In this document: piece by piece, positions 1-9,880 of the stretch
Layout of the letters: each line of letters opens with the position of its first letter
Numbering within the stretch: the first letter of the stretch is position 1
Source: Vreelandella nanhaiensis
GTDB taxonomy: Bacteria; Pseudomonadota; Gammaproteobacteria; Pseudomonadales; Halomonadaceae
DNA: 64,000 bases
Direction: 5' to 3'
Assembly (NCBI RefSeq): GCF_003990185.1
Contig: NZ_RZHF01000004.1
Location: forward strand, 496,001 to 560,000
Translations under genes and position numbers: made by a program
Notes under the pieces: model-generated
The model's database searches: none
What the model saw: only the letters and a program-made list of their open reading frames with translations
What the model was told of the DNA's origin: nothing

Positions 1-528
1 GTCGCCGACTGCACGTTGGCCGTTGGTGCCAGCGCCCGCTCGCGCACCCTGCCCTGGCCCATGCTGACCCCGCGCGAACTGGCGGACCGCCTGCCCAATG
101 AATGTCAGGCGGCCGGTTCACGCGTGGCGCTGGTATTTGGCCGGGAAGATAGCGGTCTGACCAACGCAGAGCTTCAGCGCTGCCATGCCCATGTGCATAT
201 CCCCACCAACGCTGACTTTAGCTCGCTCAATCTGGCCGCTGCGGTACAGGTGTTGGCCTATGAATGCCGTATGGCCTGGTTAAGCCAGCAAGACGCTGCG
301 CCTGCGCCTGCTGTCGATGACGAGCTGGTAACCCACGAAGAGCTTGAACGCTACTTTGAGCATCTCGAGCGCACCCTGATTGCTATCGAATTTCACGACC
401 CGGCCCAGCCTCGCCAACTGATGGCGCGGCTACGCAGACTCTATTTGCGTGCCCGCCCGGAAAAAATGGAAATGAATATTCTACGCGGCATTTTATCTGC
501 CACTGAAAAAGCGGCAGGTAAGCCATAA
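1..528 (+). CDS. trmJ: tRNA (cytidine/uridine-2'-O-)-methyltransferase TrmJ, 3' part only
   Basis: The frame is open from the first base, so the N-terminus lies outside the window; about 175 codons remain. TrmJ is a SPOUT-family enzyme that 2'-O-methylates position 32 of several tRNAs using S-adenosylmethionine. The SPOUT knot motif [15 protein letters not shown] is visible, followed by the conserved segment [19 protein letters not shown]. The C-terminal helical tail ([12 protein letters not shown]) is typical of the bacterial TrmJ family. TrmJ upstream of cysE-iscR is a common gammaproteobacterial arrangement and supports the call. Confidence 0.93.
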   Translation, partial: VADCTLAVGASARSRTLPWPMLTPRELADRLPNECQAAGSRVALVFGREDSGLTNAELQRCHAHVHIPTNADFSSLNLAAAVQVLAYECRMAWLSQQDAAPAPAVDDELVTHEELERYFEHLERTLIAIEFHDPAQPRQLMARLRRLYLRARPEKMEMNILRGILSATEKAAGKP

Positions 529-649
529 CCGGCCCCGGCAAATAGTCAGGGAAAGCGTAAACTTGAAGTTATGGGTCAACGCCCCAACCTCGCTACTCTG
601 CTAACGATACTTTAAATGACCGCGTTCCTGCCCTGATCAAGGACCACTC

Positions 650-1489
650 ATGTTTCAACGCCTACGTGAAGACATTAACAGCGTATTTGACCGCGACCCG
701 GCGGCCCGCAACTTTCTAGAGGTACTGACCAACTATCCCGGTCTTCACGCGCTGTTGCTTCACCGTTGTGGTCACTGGTTGTGGAGCAAAAACCTGAAAT
801 GGCTGGCCCGCACGCTGTCGACGTTTTCCCGCTGGTTGACCGGCATAGAGATCCACCCGGGGGCCACGATCGGTCGGCGATTTTTTATCGACCACGGCAT
901 GGGGGTTGTGATCGGGGAAACGGCCACGGTGGGAGACAACGTGACGCTGTATCAGGGCGTGACGCTTGGCGGCACCAGTTGGAACAAGGGCAAGCGCCAC
1001 CCCACCCTTGAAGACGGCGTGATTGTGGGCGCCGGGGCTAAAATTCTCGGCCCCTTTACCGTCGGAGCAGGCGCTAAAATCGGCTCGAATGCGGTCGTTA
1101 CCAAGGAAGTACCACCGGGGGCAACGGTCGTAGGCATTCCCGGCAAGATTGTCAAACGCGCCGACCCCGACGTTGAGGAAGCGCTTGAAGTGGACCCAGC
1201 GCGGCGCGAGGCGATTTGTCAGAAATTTGGTTTTGATGCCTACGGCGTAAGCCAGGACATGCCCGATCCGGTGGCCCGCTCCATGCAGGCGATGCTGGAT
1301 CATATGCACGTTGTGGATGAGCGTATCGAGCGGATGTGTTCAACGCTTCGCAAGTTGGATGCCAGCTACCGTGAGGGCCGCCTGCCGGAACTGCGCGATG
1401 AAGACTTCGCCGGTATTCTGGATGAAAACGACACTGGCTGCGCGCCCAGAGATCCTACTGACGACACCCTGCCGCCGGGTAAAGGTTGA
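650..1489 (+). CDS. cysE: Serine O-acetyltransferase
   Basis: The product acetylates L-serine with acetyl-CoA to give O-acetylserine, the first committed step of cysteine synthesis. The protein is 279 residues. An N-terminal helical region (about 1-65) is followed by left-handed beta-helix hexapeptide repeats (about 66-175), with the conserved [26 protein letters not shown] block split around residues 66-90 and [20 protein letters not shown] after it. A C-terminal extension of about 100 residues follows the hexapeptide domain; it is long and acidic and resembles the extended CysE form found next to iscR in many bacteria. Its stop codon overlaps the probable iscR promoter. Cysteine supply sits naturally beside the cysteine desulfurase gene. 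Confidence 0.95.
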   Translation: MFQRLREDINSVFDRDPAARNFLEVLTNYPGLHALLLHRCGHWLWSKNLKWLARTLSTFSRWLTGIEIHPGATIGRRFFIDHGMGVVIGETATVGDNVTLYQGVTLGGTSWNKGKRHPTLEDGVIVGAGAKILGPFTVGAGAKIGSNAVVTKEVPPGATVVGIPGKIVKRADPDVEEALEVDPARREAICQKFGFDAYGVSQDMPDPVARSMQAMLDHMHVVDERIERMCSTLRKLDASYREGRLPELRDEDFAGILDENDTGCAPRDPTDDTLPPGKG

Positions 1490-1515
1490 CCAAACTACTC
1501 AGGTTTTCCCATAAT
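1486..1515 (+). promoter_or_regulatory. Probable iscR promoter with an IscR type-1-like site
   Basis: A -35-like TTGACC at 1486-1491 and a -10-like CATAAT at 1510-1515 are separated by 18 bases. The stretch TTGACCAAACTACTCAGGTT resembles the Fe-S-IscR (type 1) half-site layout TTGAC-W5-TACTC-GGGTAT known upstream of iscR in enterobacteria and pseudomonads. The -35 element overlaps the cysE stop codon. The match was made by eye. Negative autoregulation by holo-IscR is the family expectation. Confidence 0.5.
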
Positions 1516-1567
1516 GGCAGCATATTTGCCGGGAGCACGCTGAACGTTCAGCGTCGAGGTACCTGTC

Positions 1568-2035
1568 ATGCGTTTAACTACCAAAGGGCGTTACGCTGTT
1601 ACCGCCATGCTCGATCTGGCCTTGAATGGCCAGTACGGACCTACCTGCCTTGGAGATATTTCAAAGCGTCAGGAGATTTCACTCTCTTACCTTGAGCAGC
1701 TATTCTCCCGGCTACGCCGCTCTGGGCTGGTGCAAAGCGTTCGCGGCCCAGGTGGTGGTTACTTGCTGGCCCGTCCGGCGGGTGAAATCAGCGTTTCCCA
1801 GGTGATCGATGCGGTCGATGAAACGGTGGATGCCACGCGCTGTCAGGGGTTATCCGACTGCCAGCAGGGCAGCACGTGTCTGACGCATCATCTCTGGTGT
1901 GAGCTATCCGGCCAGATCCGGCATTTTCTTGATGACGTTACCCTTGCCCAATTGATGCAGCGCCCCGATGTTCTACGTATCGCTACGCGGCAAAGAAATC
2001 GCGTTGAAGCAGGCATTCTTGCCTCATCACCGTAA
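1568..2035 (+). CDS. iscR: Fe-S cluster-sensing transcriptional regulator IscR
   Basis: Rrf2-family regulator of 155 residues with an N-terminal winged helix ([19 protein letters not shown]) and the recognition segment [17 protein letters not shown]. The three cluster-binding cysteines and the histidine ligand are present as C-x5-C-x5-C-x2-H in [21 protein letters not shown], around residues 91-107. With a [2Fe-2S] cluster it represses its own operon; apo-IscR acts at other sites. It lies directly upstream of iscS, as in the classic isc operon, although most of that operon is missing here. Confidence 0.96.
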   Translation: MRLTTKGRYAVTAMLDLALNGQYGPTCLGDISKRQEISLSYLEQLFSRLRRSGLVQSVRGPGGGYLLARPAGEISVSQVIDAVDETVDATRCQGLSDCQQGSTCLTHHLWCELSGQIRHFLDDVTLAQLMQRPDVLRIATRQRNRVEAGILASSP

Positions 2036-2089
2036 TGCACCTGAGTGTGATAACGGCCATCCAGGCGCATTTGAATTAAGCGGCTCTTT

Positions 2090-3265
2090 ATGACCACGAC
2101 CTCTACGCCCTCACTACCTATTTATCTGGATTACGCTGCCACCACACCAGTGGATAACCGTGTGGCTGACGTTATGCAGCGTTACCTGACGGTGGATCAG
2201 CTGTTTGCCAACCCTGCCTCGCGTAGCCATATGCTGGGCTGGCAGGCCGAACAGGCTGTCGAGCAGGCCCGCCGCCAAGTGGCTGACACCATTGGCGCCG
2301 ACCCACGTGAAATCGTCTGGACCAGTGGTGCAACAGAAGCCGACAACCTCGCACTGATTGGCTACATGCGCGCCAATCGTGAGCGCGGCATGCATCTGGT
2401 GACCTCGATCATTGAACACAAGGCGATTGTGGATACCGCTAAAGCGCTTGAAAGTGAAGGCTTTGAGGTCACCTGGCTAACGCCGGGCGAGGATGGCCGC
2501 ACCACACCCGAACAGCTGCGCGCTGCCATGCGTGATGATACTGCGCTGGTATCGCTGATGGCGGTCAATAACGAGCTGGGCAGCATTAACGATATAGCCG
2601 CGCTCGCTGAGGTAGCCCACGAATTTGGCGCGGTCTTCCACACGGATGCTGCCCAGGCGGTGGGCCGAATTCCTCTTGACGTGACCGCGCTGGGAATCGA
2701 CTTGATGTCGCTTTCCGGGCATAAGTCCTACGGCCCGAAAGGCGTGGGCGCGCTCTACGTCAAGCGTCATCCGGATATCCGCCTGGAGGCGCTGATTCAT
2801 GGGGGCGGTCATGAGCGTGGCATGCGTTCAGGCACGTTGCCGACGCATCAGATTGCTGGCATGGGTGAAGCATTTGCGCTGATGCAGCAGCAACATGCAG
2901 AGGATCAGGCGCATATTGCAGGTTTGCAGAAGCGTTTTTTGAGAGGGCTTGACGAGCTTGACGGCGTGGTGGCCAACACCCCGCTTGATCAGGCCGTACC
3001 CAACATTCTGAACCTGGCGTTTGAAGGTATTGACGGCGAGTCGCTGTTGATGGCGCTACGTGATGTGGCGGTTTCCACCGGCTCGGCCTGCAATTCGGCA
3101 AGCGTTGACCCTTCTTATGTACTGCTGGGCGTAGGCGTTCCGCGCGCTCTGGCACTATCCTCGCTACGCTTTAGTTTCGGGCGCTTTACCAGCGAAAACG
3201 ATATTGATCACGCGCTGACCCTTATCCGCCATGCGGTAACGGGTTTGCGCACACCGCCACGCTAA
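2090..3265 (+). CDS. iscS: Cysteine desulfurase IscS, C-terminally short
   Basis: PLP-dependent class V aminotransferase fold, 391 residues. It converts L-cysteine to alanine and an enzyme-bound persulfide that supplies sulfur for Fe-S clusters and tRNA thiolation. The PLP lysine is in SLSGHKSYGPKG (about K212) and the persulfide cysteine is in STGSACNSASVDPSY (about C334). E. coli IscS has 404 residues and ends with a tail of the type LSPLWEMYKQGVDL; here the protein stops after IRHAVTGLRTPPR, so that tail, implicated in IscU binding, is missing. No iscU lies next to it. The tail may have been lost together with the scaffold partner. Confidence 0.94.
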   Translation: MTTTSTPSLPIYLDYAATTPVDNRVADVMQRYLTVDQLFANPASRSHMLGWQAEQAVEQARRQVADTIGADPREIVWTSGATEADNLALIGYMRANRERGMHLVTSIIEHKAIVDTAKALESEGFEVTWLTPGEDGRTTPEQLRAAMRDDTALVSLMAVNNELGSINDIAALAEVAHEFGAVFHTDAAQAVGRIPLDVTALGIDLMSLSGHKSYGPKGVGALYVKRHPDIRLEALIHGGGHERGMRSGTLPTHQIAGMGEAFALMQQQHAEDQAHIAGLQKRFLRGLDELDGVVANTPLDQAVPNILNLAFEGIDGESLLMALRDVAVSTGSACNSASVDPSYVLLGVGVPRALALSSLRFSFGRFTSENDIDHALTLIRHAVTGLRTPPR

Positions 3266-3297
3266 GCGGCTGGCGCTTTTTATCAGGAGGACGCCTT

Positions 3298-3624
3298 ATG
3301 GCAACACTCAACATCACCCCGGCTGCCGCCCAACAGATCCGTCACGTGCTTGATGAGCGCGGCCAGGGCCTGGGCCTGCGTGTGTCGGTCAAGCCCAGCG
3401 GCTGCTCGGGTTATAGCTACGTTCTGGATTTTGCCGATGAGGTCAGCGACGAAGAAATTCGCTTCGAGGACCATGGTGCCAGCGTTTACGTGGCCCCTGA
3501 CGCGCTTGAGATGCTCGACGGCAGCGAAGTGGATTACGTCAGCGAGGGTTTGAACCGTTTTTTCAAGTTCAACAACCCAAACGTTAAGGACCAGTGCGGT
3601 TGTGGCGAAAGCTTTACGGTTTAA
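3298..3624 (+). CDS. iscA: Iron-sulfur cluster assembly protein IscA
   Basis: A-type carrier of 108 residues, with the first conserved cysteine in SGCSGYSYVLDF and the C-terminal CGCG pair in VKDQCGCGESFTV. It binds iron or [4Fe-4S] clusters and passes them to apo-targets. The ending resembles IscA (DECGCGESFHV in E. coli) more than ErpA. It follows iscS by 32 bp with a good ribosome site (AGGAGG at about 3285-3290). In most gammaproteobacteria iscU lies between iscS and iscA, and hscB-hscA-fdx follow; none of these is present, and ndk comes next. Confidence 0.92.
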   Translation: MATLNITPAAAQQIRHVLDERGQGLGLRVSVKPSGCSGYSYVLDFADEVSDEEIRFEDHGASVYVAPDALEMLDGSEVDYVSEGLNRFFKFNNPNVKDQCGCGESFTV

Positions 3625-3796
3625 TCCGCGTGCCCTCTGCGTATCACCGGTATTCAACCCCCGCGTGAAGCGCTATAATCGCGCTCACTCGGCAACCGGT
3701 AACGTATACCGCCACATGCCGAAACGCTTTTCCTTCGCCGCCCCGGCTTGCCAGGGCGGCAATTTCTGCTTTATCCCCTTTTAAGGAGGTCTATAC

Positions 3797-4222
3797 ATGG
3801 CTACTGAACGCACTCTTTCCATCATCAAGCCCGATGCGGTTGCCAAAAATGCGATCGGCGACATCATTGCTCGTTTTGAAAAAGCGGGCTTGCAAGTGGT
3901 TGCCGCCAAAATGGTTCAGCTGTCTGAAGAGAAAGCGGGCGGCTTCTATGCCGAGCACAAAGAGCGTCCGTTCTTTAAAGATCTCGTTGGCTTCATGACG
4001 TCTGGCCCGGTTGTTGTACAGGTACTGGAAGGCGAAGGCGCGATTGCCAAGAACCGTGACCTGATGGGCGCTACTAACCCGAAAGAAGCGGCACCCGGCA
4101 CTATCCGTGCTGACTTTGCGGAAACAATCGACGCTAACGCTGTCCATGGTTCTGATTCTGCAGAAAGCGCTGAGCGTGAAATCAGTTACTTCTTCGGTAA
4201 CGACGAAATCTGCCCGCGCTAA
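3797..4222 (+). CDS. ndk: Nucleoside diphosphate kinase
   Basis: Balances nucleoside triphosphate pools by ping-pong phosphotransfer through a histidine intermediate. The protein is 141 residues with the N-terminal motif [12 protein letters not shown], the nucleotide-binding segment around [15 protein letters not shown], and catalytic H117 in [12 protein letters not shown]. The start is preceded by an unusually complete Shine-Dalgarno sequence, TAAGGAGGT at 3782-3790, consistent with high expression. A TATAAT at 3674-3679 may be the -10 box of its own promoter in the 172-base gap after iscA. Confidence 0.97.
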   Translation: MATERTLSIIKPDAVAKNAIGDIIARFEKAGLQVVAAKMVQLSEEKAGGFYAEHKERPFFKDLVGFMTSGPVVVQVLEGEGAIAKNRDLMGATNPKEAAPGTIRADFAETIDANAVHGSDSAESAEREISYFFGNDEICPR

Positions 4223-4264
4223 TTACTAGCGCCGCCGTTTCAACGTTCGTTGCCGGCCATTTTC

Positions 4265-4290
4265 GCGGGGGCTTTGCCCCCGCCTCTTCT
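4265..4290 (+). terminator. Terminator-like hairpin after ndk
   Basis: GCGGGGGC-TTT-GCCCCCGC forms an 8-bp GC-rich stem at 4265-4283, followed by the pyrimidine-rich CTCTTCT. The U-tract is weak, so termination may be partial before rlmN. Confidence 0.5.
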
Positions 4291-4307
4291 CTAGAACGCT
4301 GACCGCC

Positions 4308-5492
4308 ATGACCACCACCGTAGCCCAACATACGCCTGCCTCCCACTCTTCACCTGACAGCACAACGCCGGTCGAAAAGGCGCCTGCGCGCCAGAACCTG
4401 CTTGGCATGTCTCGCGAACAGATGGAAGCGTTCTTTTTGTCGATCGGCGAAAAGAAATTTCGCGCCGCCCAGCTGATGAAGTGGATTCACCAGGAAGGCA
4501 CCGACGATTTTTCCGTCATGACCAACCTGTCAAAACCCTTGCGCGACAAACTTGCCCAGGTGGCCGAAATCCGTGGCCCAGGTGTGGTGTATGAAGGCAC
4601 CTCAAGTGATGGCACTCGCAAATGGGTGCTTGAAGTCGAAGACGGAAGCTACGTCGAAACGGTGCTGATCCCGGCTGAAAACGGTAAACGCCGTACACTG
4701 TGCGTCTCTTCGCAGGTGGGCTGTTCATTGGACTGCAGTTTCTGTTCGACCGGTAAACAGGGTTTTCAGCGTAACCTGACCGCCGCCGAAATCATCGGCC
4801 AGGTATGGGTGGCCCAGCGCAGCGTTGGGCCGCGCCGCGATACCGCAAACCGTCCCGTGACCAACGTGGTCATGATGGGCATGGGTGAACCGCTGCTCAA
4901 TTTTGACAACGTGCTCCCCGCCATGAAGCTGATGCTGGACGACAACGGCTATGGTCTGTCCAAGCGCCGCGTCACGCTGTCGACATCAGGCGTTGTCCCC
5001 ATGATCGACAAACTGGGCGACGAGATTGACGTCAGTCTGGCCATTTCACTGCACGCCTCAACCGACGAGCTGCGCAACGAATTGGTCCCGATCAACCGCA
5101 AGTACAACATCCAGGCGCTGCTGGATGCGTGCCACCGCTATTTGTCCAAATGCCCGGACAATCGCCAGGTCACCATCGAGTACACCTTGATCAAGGATGT
5201 GAACGACCAGCAGGAGCATGCCGAGCAGCTAGCCGCCCTGCTCAAAGAGTTGCCCTGCAAGATCAATCTGATACCGTTTAATCCGTTCCCCAACTCAGGG
5301 TATGAGAAGCCCTCACGAAATCAAGTAATGCGTTTTCAGCAGTGGCTTTACGACCTGGGCTATAACGCCACGGTACGCACCACCCGTGGCGATGATATTG
5401 ATGCAGCCTGTGGCCAGTTGGTTGGCCGCGTAAAAGACCGCACTAAACGCAGTGCACGCTACATCCAATCCGTGCAGTTGGATGCTGACTAA
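4308..5492 (+). CDS. rlmN: Dual-specificity rRNA (A2503)/tRNA (A37) C2-methyltransferase
   Basis: Radical-SAM methyltransferase of 394 residues that methylates C2 of A2503 in 23S rRNA and A37 in some tRNAs. The radical-SAM cysteines are in [15 protein letters not shown] (CxxxCxxC, about residues 139-146). The glycine-rich [12 protein letters not shown] and the C-terminal cysteine in [14 protein letters not shown], which forms the covalent RNA intermediate, are also present. The first 30 or so residues are low-complexity and Thr/Pro-rich, so translation could begin at a later codon; [14 protein letters not shown] is where family similarity clearly begins. It lies between ndk and pilF as in Pseudomonas. 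Confidence 0.95.
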   Translation: MTTTVAQHTPASHSSPDSTTPVEKAPARQNLLGMSREQMEAFFLSIGEKKFRAAQLMKWIHQEGTDDFSVMTNLSKPLRDKLAQVAEIRGPGVVYEGTSSDGTRKWVLEVEDGSYVETVLIPAENGKRRTLCVSSQVGCSLDCSFCSTGKQGFQRNLTAAEIIGQVWVAQRSVGPRRDTANRPVTNVVMMGMGEPLLNFDNVLPAMKLMLDDNGYGLSKRRVTLSTSGVVPMIDKLGDEIDVSLAISLHASTDELRNELVPINRKYNIQALLDACHRYLSKCPDNRQVTIEYTLIKDVNDQQEHAEQLAALLKELPCKINLIPFNPFPNSGYEKPSRNQVMRFQQWLYDLGYNATVRTTRGDDIDAACGQLVGRVKDRTKRSARYIQSVQLDAD

Positions 5493-5593
5493 ACGGTGCT
5501 TATCTTGACTTCCGGCGAGCACGGCGCTTTGATGGACACGTTTTTATTTGCTGTGTTCGCGGATAGTTGGCAACTTATACCATGAGGGCAAAC

Positions 5594-6328
5594 ATGATCT
5601 GTCACTGCAGGCGCTTTAACCCATTCAGGGTGCCCATGCTCGCTGTGCTGTTTAGCAGTGTGTGGCTAGCCGGCTGTGCCACATCCAGTTCTTCGCCCAC
5701 CCAGGCAAATAACGATGCCAGGGACGCTTATACCCAGCTAGGGGTCGCGTACCTTGAACAAGCCAACCTGCCTCGAGCACGTAGCGCTCTTGAGCGCGCA
5801 TTGAAGGTCGACCCACGTCATGCGCAAGCGCTCCAGGCCATGGCGCTAGTCTATCAGCAGCAAGGCGACGTTGAGCTTGCCGAAACGTATTTTCAACAGG
5901 CCATAGACGCCGAGCCTACCTTTACCCGGGCGCGTAACAATTACGCGGCCTTTTTGTATCAGCAGGGGCAGATAGAAGCTGCCTGCAAACAGCTGGAAAG
6001 TGCTGCAGAAGATCCACAGTACGCCAGCCGCGCCCAACTCTTTACCAACTTGGGCCAATGTTATCTGGCACTGGAAGAATTTGATAAAGCGCGCGGCCAT
6101 TTAATCCGTGCGCAGCGTATCGACCCGCGTCATACACCTGGATATTTAACGTTAGCCGAACTGGAAGTTTTGCAGGGCAACTACATGGATGCCTCGCCAC
6201 CGCTGCACACTTACTTGCAGCTGGCTGGCCCAGACCGGGCCGTGCTGGAACTGGCGATTGATATCGCCCGCGCCGAAGGCGATGACGCCACGGCTGCCGA
6301 TTACCAGCGCCAGCTGGGCACTTATTAA
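5594..6328 (+). CDS. pilF: Type IV pilus biogenesis/stability lipoprotein PilF
   Basis: The ATG at 5594 is chosen because an AGGG ribosome site precedes it; an in-frame TTG at 5567 and ATG at 5582 would add up to nine residues. A lipoprotein signal peptide ends in the lipobox LAGC. Tandem tetratricopeptide repeats follow (A-YTQLGVAYLEQANLPRARSAL and later copies such as NNYAAFLYQQGQIEAACKQL), about five or six in all. PilF is the outer-membrane pilotin for the PilQ secretin. Position between rlmN and rodZ matches the conserved order. Whether pilus genes exist elsewhere cannot be seen here. Confidence 0.88.
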   Translation: MICHCRRFNPFRVPMLAVLFSSVWLAGCATSSSSPTQANNDARDAYTQLGVAYLEQANLPRARSALERALKVDPRHAQALQAMALVYQQQGDVELAETYFQQAIDAEPTFTRARNNYAAFLYQQGQIEAACKQLESAAEDPQYASRAQLFTNLGQCYLALEEFDKARGHLIRAQRIDPRHTPGYLTLAELEVLQGNYMDASPPLHTYLQLAGPDRAVLELAIDIARAEGDDATAADYQRQLGTY

Positions 6329-6368
6329 TTGACGCCCTGATCACCTAATTATTTAAGGATGCTCAGCC

Positions 6369-7334
6369 ATGAGCGACACACAATTTCAAGATAGCGTTAC
6401 TTCTTCTCGTATCAACGCCTCCCCTGGCGAGCTCCTCTCACGCCAGCGTGAACAGCTAGGTGTACCGCTGGGCGAGGCTGCCCGTGCACTCAATTTGCGC
6501 CCTGCGGTGGTCGAAGGCCTTGAGCAGGACCGCTACGACGAAATCCCGATAACAGCTTACCGCCGGGGTTATCTGCGCGCCTACGCCAGATACCTGGGCC
6601 TGGATGATCGTCTGGTACTGGACGCCTACAAGGAGCGCTATGGCGCGACCGATGCCGAGCGTAAAGTGACGCCAGTCTCCGTCAATCGTCCACCATCAAA
6701 GCTTGGTGTCTGGCTCTTCAGGCTGATGACGGTATTGGTCATTGCAGGCTTGATCGGCGTGACAGTGATGTGGTGGCAAAGCCGGGGGGGCAGCGAGCCG
6801 CCCAGCTTCGATGAAACACCGGCCATGGAAGAGAACAGCGAGCCATCTTCAGCCGCCGAGGAAGGTGCCGAGCCGGCGCCTCCCACGACACCGGCGCTCT
6901 CCTCAGAACAAGAGCAGGCGGGTGTTCGTTCAACGCAGCCTGAAGAGGAAGCTTATGCCGTGGAGGCAACCGAAAGCGAAGCCGCACCTGCTGACGCTGA
7001 GCAAACCGCGACAGTGAACGATGTCGCTGCCCTGGATGTAGCGGCGAACACCTCCGGCGAAGCTGTCGAAGAGCCTGCGCCTGCGAACAGTGACAACCGG
7101 CTGGAACTCACGTTCAACGAGCAGTCATGGACTGAAATTTTCGATGCCAACAACCAGCGTGTCTTTGTTGGCTTACAAACGCCGGGCACCACTGCCACGG
7201 TGGAAGGTGAGCCGCCGTTTCGTTTAACCGTAGGAAACGCCACTGGCGTCGTGCTGCGTTATCAAGGTGAGCAGGTCAATCTTGTAGAACGCGCAGGTGC
7301 CAATAATGTAGCCCGATTTACTCTGGGAGAGTGA
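6369..7334 (+). CDS. rodZ: Cytoskeleton/cell-shape protein RodZ
   Basis: 321 residues. An N-terminal Xre-like helix-turn-helix (about 20-90; [21 protein letters not shown]) is followed by a single membrane span (about 115-137, [18 protein letters not shown]), a long acidic Pro/Glu/Ala-rich periplasmic linker (about 140-245), and a C-terminal beta domain ([20 protein letters not shown]). RodZ couples MreB to the elongasome. The stop overlaps the GTG start proposed for ispG, indicating translational coupling. Confidence 0.92.
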   Translation: MSDTQFQDSVTSSRINASPGELLSRQREQLGVPLGEAARALNLRPAVVEGLEQDRYDEIPITAYRRGYLRAYARYLGLDDRLVLDAYKERYGATDAERKVTPVSVNRPPSKLGVWLFRLMTVLVIAGLIGVTVMWWQSRGGSEPPSFDETPAMEENSEPSSAAEEGAEPAPPTTPALSSEQEQAGVRSTQPEEEAYAVEATESEAAPADAEQTATVNDVAALDVAANTSGEAVEEPAPANSDNRLELTFNEQSWTEIFDANNQRVFVGLQTPGTTATVEGEPPFRLTVGNATGVVLRYQGEQVNLVERAGANNVARFTLGE

Positions 7335-8458
7335 CCCGTCTTATGCACGCCCCTTCTCCGATAAAACGCCGCCAGTCCCGCCAAATTCATGTAGGCAAGG
7401 TCGCGGTAGGCGGAAATGCGCCTATTTCCGTACAGAGCATGACTAACACCAACACGCTGGATGTGGCGGCTACCGTGGCGCAGATCCAGCAGCTGGAAAA
7501 GGCCGGTGCGGATATCGTGCGCGTTTCAGTACCCGATATGGACGCCGCCGAAGCCTTTGGCAAGATCAAGAAGCTGGTGGATGTGCCGCTCGTTGCAGAC
7601 ATCCACTTCGATTACAAGATTGCCCTGCGCGTAGCCGAACTGGGCGTTGACTGCCTGCGCATCAACCCTGGCAACATTGGCCGTGAAGACCGTGTGCGTG
7701 CCGTGGTCAGCGCCGCGCGTGACAACGGCATCCCTATCCGTATTGGCGTGAACGCAGGCTCGCTGGAAAAGGATCTGCAGAAGAAGTACGGCGAACCCAC
7801 GCCTGCCGCGCTAGTTGAATCAGCCATGCGCCATATCGACCACCTGGACCGGCTCGATTTTCCCGACTTCAAGGTCAGCGTCAAAGCCTCTGACGTGTTT
7901 ATGGCCGTGGCCGCCTATCGCGACCTGGCCACCCGTATCGAGCAGCCGCTTCACCTGGGTATTACGGAAGCTGGCGGGCTGCGTTCGGGTACTGTCAAAT
8001 CCTCCATCGGCCTAGGTATGCTACTGATGGACGGTATTGGCGATACCATTCGCGTGTCGCTTGCTGCCGACCCGGTCGAGGAGGTCAAGGTCGGCTTTGA
8101 TATGCTCAAAAGCCTCAAGTTGCGTGCCAAAGGCATTAACTTTATCGCCTGCCCTAGCTGCTCACGGCAGAACTTTGACGTTATCAGCACCATGAACCAG
8201 CTTGAAGAGCGCCTGGAAGACGTGATGACGCCGCTGGATGTCTCAGTCATCGGCTGTGTGGTCAACGGGCCAGGTGAAGCCAAAGAGACTGATATCGGCT
8301 TAACAGGCGGCAGCCCTGCCAACCTGGTGTATATCGATGGCAAGCCCGCCAGTAAGCTGAGCAATGACCACTTAGTGGATGACTTGGAGCGGCTAATCCG
8401 CGAAAAAGTGCGCCAGAAACAGCAGCAAGAAGATGACATGATTGCCCGCAGCATTTGA
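7331..8458 (+). CDS. ispG: 4-hydroxy-3-methylbut-2-en-1-yl diphosphate synthase (flavodoxin)
   Basis: [4Fe-4S] enzyme of the non-mevalonate (MEP) isoprenoid pathway that converts MEcPP to HMBPP. Up to 375 residues. Cluster cysteines are in [12 protein letters not shown] (two) and in [16 protein letters not shown] (third). The N-terminal TIM-barrel starts with [15 protein letters not shown]. The GTG at 7331 overlaps the rodZ stop by three bases; an in-frame ATG at 7343 is an equally plausible start that would shorten the protein by four residues. Confidence 0.95.
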   Translation: MTRLMHAPSPIKRRQSRQIHVGKVAVGGNAPISVQSMTNTNTLDVAATVAQIQQLEKAGADIVRVSVPDMDAAEAFGKIKKLVDVPLVADIHFDYKIALRVAELGVDCLRINPGNIGREDRVRAVVSAARDNGIPIRIGVNAGSLEKDLQKKYGEPTPAALVESAMRHIDHLDRLDFPDFKVSVKASDVFMAVAAYRDLATRIEQPLHLGITEAGGLRSGTVKSSIGLGMLLMDGIGDTIRVSLAADPVEEVKVGFDMLKSLKLRAKGINFIACPSCSRQNFDVISTMNQLEERLEDVMTPLDVSVIGCVVNGPGEAKETDIGLTGGSPANLVYIDGKPASKLSNDHLVDDLERLIREKVRQKQQQEDDMIARSI

Positions 8459-8504
8459 TCGCCGGGACAGCGCATCAGCCAGGATGCAGAACAAGGAGTT
8501 TTCA

Positions 8505-9800
8505 TTGAGCAAGTCCGCCGCTAAAAAGATTCAAGCCATCCGTGGAATGAACGACCTGTTGCCCAGCGATAGCCCTCGCTGGCAATTTTTTGAGACCAAG
8601 GTGCGCCAGCTGATGCAGCGCTATGGCTTTGACGAGATCCGCACTCCTATCGTTGAGCAAACCGCCCTGTTTGCCCGCTCGATCGGCGAAGTGACCGATA
8701 TTGTCGAAAAAGAGATGTACACCTTTGAAGACCGCAACGGCGACAGCCTGACTCTGCGACCTGAAGGCACCGCCAGCTGTGTACGCGCGGCGATGGAACA
8801 TGGCCTGCTGCACAACCAGACCCAGCGGCTTTGGTACCAGGGCCCGATGTTTCGTCATGAACGCCCGCAAAAAGGCCGCTATCGCCAGTTTCATCAGGTG
8901 GGCGTGGAAACTTACGGCTTTGAAGGCCCGGACATTGACGCTGAAGTCATCCTGATTTCTGCACGCCTGTGGAAAGAGCTTGGCCTGTTTGAGCACGTGA
9001 CTCTTGAGCTGAACTCTCTGGGCTCAGCGGAGGCACGTCTTGCCTACCGTGAAAAGCTAGTGGCCTACTTCGAGCAGCACCGCGAAATTCTCGATGAGGA
9101 CTCCCAGCGTCGCCTGATCAGCAACCCGCTGCGCATTCTGGATTCCAAAAATCCGGCCATGGCCGATATGCTCAATGGCGCACCGCAGTTAATGGATCAT
9201 CTGGATGACGAGTCTCGCGAGCATTTTGAGCAGCTAAAGGCCATGCTGGATGCAGCAGGCATTCCCTTTGTGATCAACCCCCGCCTGGTGCGTGGGCTCG
9301 ACTACTACTGCCGCACGGTATTTGAATGGACTACCTCGGCGCTGGGCAGTCAGGGTACGGTATGTGCCGGTGGCCGTTATGACGGCATGGTGGAACAGCT
9401 GGGCGGCAAGCCGACCCCGGCGGTCGGATTTGCGATGGGCATCGAACGGCTGATTCTGCTGCTGGAAACGTTGAATCTGGTACCTGAAGAGGCTCTGGGT
9501 GGCTGTGACGTCTATCTTGTGCCCATGGATGACAGCGCGACCGTTACCGCGCTCACGCTCGCCGAGCAGCTGCGTAGCGAGCTTCCCGGCCTGCGCCTTC
9601 AACTGCACTGCGGCGGCGGCAGTTTCAAAAGCCGCATGAAAAAGGCCGACAAGAGCGCGGCGACGCTTGCCATTTTGCTGGGCGAAGACGAGCTTGCCGA
9701 TCAGATGGCAACGCTCAAGTTCCTGCGCGACGACCGCGAGCAGCAGCGTGTAAGCCAGGCAGCACTCTCTTCAATGCTTGGCGAACTGCTGGCCCGCTAG
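8505..9800 (+). CDS. hisS: Histidyl-tRNA synthetase
   Basis: Class II aminoacyl-tRNA synthetase charging tRNA-His. The start is taken as TTG at 8505 because AAGGAG lies six bases upstream (8493-8498) and the family N-terminus ([14 protein letters not shown]) follows at once; the in-frame ATG at 8484 contains that ribosome site. This gives 431 residues. Class II motif 2 ([22 protein letters not shown]) is present in two adjoining parts, as are the histidine-binding [14 protein letters not shown] and motif 3 ([24 protein letters not shown]). The anticodon-binding domain is at the C-terminus. Confidence 0.95.
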   Translation: MSKSAAKKIQAIRGMNDLLPSDSPRWQFFETKVRQLMQRYGFDEIRTPIVEQTALFARSIGEVTDIVEKEMYTFEDRNGDSLTLRPEGTASCVRAAMEHGLLHNQTQRLWYQGPMFRHERPQKGRYRQFHQVGVETYGFEGPDIDAEVILISARLWKELGLFEHVTLELNSLGSAEARLAYREKLVAYFEQHREILDEDSQRRLISNPLRILDSKNPAMADMLNGAPQLMDHLDDESREHFEQLKAMLDAAGIPFVINPRLVRGLDYYCRTVFEWTTSALGSQGTVCAGGRYDGMVEQLGGKPTPAVGFAMGIERLILLLETLNLVPEEALGGCDVYLVPMDDSATVTALTLAEQLRSELPGLRLQLHCGGGSFKSRMKKADKSAATLAILLGEDELADQMATLKFLRDDREQQRVSQAALSSMLGELLAR

Positions 9801-9836
9801 GTCAAACGAACCGGCGCTTGCGCCTACCAATCACTT

Positions 9837-9862
9837 ATCGTCGCTAGGTAGCGGCGATTTTA
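9837..9862 (+). terminator. Hairpin between hisS and yfgM
   Basis: ATCGTCGCT-AGGT-AGCGGCGAT gives a 9-bp stem with one G-T pair, followed by TTTTA. It could terminate part of the hisS transcript or act as a processing site, since the downstream genes look co-transcribed. Confidence 0.45.
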
Positions 9863-9880
9863 TGCAATAGGAGACCGCCC

